Assembly (NCBI RefSeq): GCF_026625885.1
Contig: NZ_CP113068.1
Span: 3,658,001-3,722,000, forward strand
Length of the DNA: 64,000 nucleotides
Origin: Roseateles sp. SL47
GTDB lineage: Bacteria > Pseudomonadota > Gammaproteobacteria > Burkholderiales > Burkholderiaceae_C
Direction: 5' to 3'
Position 1 is the first letter of the stretch, and the number at the start of each line of letters is the position of its first letter. The notes beneath the pieces are model-generated. The model was not told the origin of the DNA, did not search any database, and saw only the letters and a list, made by a program, of their open reading frames with translations. Below, piece by piece: positions 62,336 through 64,000 of this stretch. The position numbers and the translations under genes are program-made.

Positions 62336-63253
62336 TCACAAATTCTTTTTTCCGTTCTTGAACAGCGCCATCGCCGTGCCGATGAGGCCCGACACCTCGC
62401 TCATGTTGCCCGGCACGATCATGGTGTTGTTCTTCTGGGCCAGTTGCGCGAAGGCCTCGACGGCCTTTTCGGCCACCTTCAACTGCACCGCATCTTCACC
62501 GCCCGGTTGTTGAATGGCGGCGGCAATTTTTCGGATGGCGTCGGCGCTGGCGTCGGCCACTGCCGTGATGGCGGCGGCTTCACCCTGGGCCTTGTTGATT
62601 TCGGCCTGCTTCTCGCCTTCGGAGCGGGCGATGGCAGCTTCCCGCTCACCGGTGGCGATGTTGATCTGCTCCTGGCGGCGGCCTTCGGAGGCGGCGATCA
62701 GCGCACGCTTTTCACGCTCGGCCGTGATCTGGGCCTGCATCGAGCGCAGGATTTCGGCGGGCGGGGTCAGGTCCTTGATTTCATAACGCAGCACCTTCAC
62801 GCCCCAGTTCAGCGCGGCCTCGTCCAGTGCCTGCACCACGGCGCTGTTGATGATGTCCCGCTCTTCGAAGGTACGGTCCAGTTCCATGCGGCCAATGACC
62901 GAGCGCAGGGTGGTCTGCGCCAGCTGCGTGATGGCCACGATGTAGTTGCTGGAGCCATAACTGGCGCGCATGGCGTCAGTCACCTGGAAGTACAGAATGC
63001 CGTCCACCGTCAGCTGGGTGTTGTCCTTGGTGATGCAGATCTGGCTGGGGACATCCAGCGGAATTTCTTTCAGCGAATGCTTGTAGGCCAGCCGGTCCAC
63101 AAACGGCACCAGGATGTTGAGGCCGGGCGTGAGCGTGGCGTGGTAGCGCCCCAGGCGTTCCACCACCCAGGCGTTCTGCTGGGGGACGACCTTGACCGAG
63201 CGGATGATGAAGACCACCACCACAATCAGCAGAACCAGTGCAACGATTTCCAT
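62336..63253 (-). CDS. SPFH/Band 7 membrane protein (stomatin/QmcA-like)
   Basis: ATG 63253 (MEIVALVLLIVVVVFIIRS) is chosen: AGGAG lies ten bases upstream, whereas a TTG at 63262 is too close to it. The 305-residue protein has an N-terminal TM (about 4-20), then an SPFH domain (VVPQQNAWVVERLGRYHATLTPGLNILVPF in pieces VERLGRY and LTPGLN), and a coiled region AEREKRALIAASEGRRQEQI (about 185-205). Members form oligomeric microdomains at the inner membrane. It is followed by an NfeD-like gene upstream on the same strand, the standard partner. Confidence 0.93.
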   Translation of the reverse strand: MEIVALVLLIVVVVFIIRSVKVVPQQNAWVVERLGRYHATLTPGLNILVPFVDRLAYKHSLKEIPLDVPSQICITKDNTQLTVDGILYFQVTDAMRASYGSSNYIVAITQLAQTTLRSVIGRMELDRTFEERDIINSAVVQALDEAALNWGVKVLRYEIKDLTPPAEILRSMQAQITAEREKRALIAASEGRRQEQINIATGEREAAIARSEGEKQAEINKAQGEAAAITAVADASADAIRKIAAAIQQPGGEDAVQLKVAEKAVEAFAQLAQKNNTMIVPGNMSEVSGLIGTAMALFKNGKKNL

Positions 63254-63533
63254 GAAACTCAAACTCCTCTAAAAAGTAGAGAGACCACAGGCACAACACA
63301 CAACACACAAGATCAAGATGCCAGGACCCAGCGCACGTGTTCACCGATGCCTGTGAGGCTGCGGGCTCGCGCGAGGCTGGCGCTGTAGCGCTGCAGGCCT
63401 GACCATGAGCCGGCGATGGCAGCCCCGCGACACACCGGTGGGCGCATGTCGCCCGCTGCGGTGTGGGCCTGGCGGCCTGCGCCAGGGGCCGTGCTGCGCG
63501 ACCTTCGGCGTGGGTCTGCCGTGGGTCTGGCGA
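63254..63533. other. Spacer between the nfeD-like and SPFH genes
   Basis: No supported gene. The first 50 bases hold the ribosome site of the SPFH gene and a CACAACACACAACACACAAG stretch. The rest is GC-rich with no terminator I can define. The gap is long for a pair normally translated together. Confidence 0.5.
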
Positions 63534-63965
63534 TCAGGCGGCTTCCAGCATGAGGCAGGCCCCTTCCACCGCGCGGATGACATGACGCCCGGAATGCGGA
63601 GCGCCGTTGCCGATAAAGCGGGCCTGCCAGGCCGCGCCGCGATACTTCACCTCGGCCGTGCCGTCCGCCCGCCAGTGATGGACATCCAGGCTCTGGCCCA
63701 CATCCATATTCACATTCGGATTGGCCGTGGCCGGAATACGCGGGTGGCGGACCTGGCGCCGGTGCCACCAGGTGACCGCGCCGCCACCCACCACGGCGGC
63801 CAGCACCATCTGCAGGCTGAAATCCAGGCCGACATGTGCCGCCAGCGCCGCTGCGGCTGCGCCCAGGGCGAGCATCAGCAGATAAAACGTGGTGCCGCTG
63901 GCGAGTTCCGCCGCGATCAAGCCGCCGCACACCACCCACCACCAGGTGGACAGGCTCCAGTCCAT
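63534..63965 (-). CDS. NfeD-like membrane protein
   Basis: ATG 63965 (MDWSLSTWWWVV) has GGAGG six bases upstream; an ATG at 63986 is less likely. The 143-residue protein has three or four hydrophobic segments (about 10-75) and a C-terminal OB-fold domain (about 85-140: DVGQSLDVHHWRADGTAEVKYRGAAW), the standard NfeD short form. It partners the SPFH protein encoded downstream and is thought to organise that protein's membrane complexes. Confidence 0.9.
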   Translation of the reverse strand: MDWSLSTWWWVVCGGLIAAELASGTTFYLLMLALGAAAAALAAHVGLDFSLQMVLAAVVGGGAVTWWHRRQVRHPRIPATANPNVNMDVGQSLDVHHWRADGTAEVKYRGAAWQARFIGNGAPHSGRHVIRAVEGACLMLEAA

Positions 63966-64000
63966 GTCAGCCTCCGGATGTTTCAAGCATCCCTGTTGTA

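Overview
The window is GC-rich and densely packed. Codon use is strongly biased to G/C third positions, and the gene content (Bpt and Aat N-degron transferases, a small Trp-rich protein, lgt, dnaQ, CAC-anticodon tRNA-Val) points to a betaproteobacterium of the order Burkholderiales, probably near Roseateles/Mitsuaria/Rubrivivax. That placement is inferred from gene families, since no rRNA is present.

Layout. (1) 1-9.8 kb holds an unrecognised 918-residue protein with a degenerate tyrosine-phosphatase-like loop, a QseB/QseC-type two-component pair, a DUF4349 lipoprotein, a Do/HtrA protease with a strong terminator, a cytochrome c, a small Trp-rich membrane protein and a periplasmic TPR protein. 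(2) 9.8-12.3 kb holds lgt, a 13-bp tandem array that begins on its stop codon, dnaQ and two tandem tRNA-Val(CAC) genes. (3) 12.6-19.6 kb is a type VI secretion (T6SS) effector module: a HEAT-repeat protein, a 91-residue VgrG-tail-like protein, a DUF2169 loader, a ketosynthase-like protein lacking the catalytic Cys, a DUF4150-VRR-Nuc-type nuclease effector and two DUF3396 immunity paralogues. (4) 19.9-23.5 kb is housekeeping: NUDIX, bpt, aat, an ArsC-family reductase and riboflavin synthase, followed by an intergenic repeat cluster. (5) 23.8-42.6 kb is a polysaccharide/glycolipid locus: asparagine-synthase-like amidotransferase, three glycosyltransferase-type proteins, a WbsX-like protein, a flippase, a FemAB-like transferase, a PLP aminotransferase, a TPR protein, and the enzymes otherwise known as exosortase-A-associated (two hydrolases, ACP, AMP ligase, PLP decarboxylase), plus an O-acyltransferase and an SGNH esterase. 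No exosortase, Wza/Wzc or recognisable polymerase lies in the window. (6) 42.6-44.6 kb is a lipoprotein joining a PAP2 acid phosphatase to autotransporter-type beta repeats. (7) 44.8-51.1 kb is a second T6SS module: VgrG, DUF2169, stand-alone DUF4150, an HNH/Endo VII-like toxin and two candidate immunity proteins. It is followed by a frameshifted IS5-family remnant and the 3' end of a broken gene. (8) 52.3-61.3 kb holds a giant NdvB-type cyclic beta-glucan synthase coupled to a 69-residue membrane protein. (9) 61.5-64 kb holds sodC, tRNA-Ser(GGA) and an SPFH/NfeD pair.

How the parts relate. The two T6SS islands are the accessory, antagonistic part. Each pairs a PAAR-like DUF4150 tip with its DUF2169 loader, a nuclease and downstream immunity genes, but no core T6SS genes are in the window. 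The polysaccharide locus is arranged as one long overlapping minus-strand operon (37.6 to 27.9 kb) flanked by divergent plus-strand genes; together these look like assembly, flipping, amidation and acyl or amine decoration of a surface glycan.
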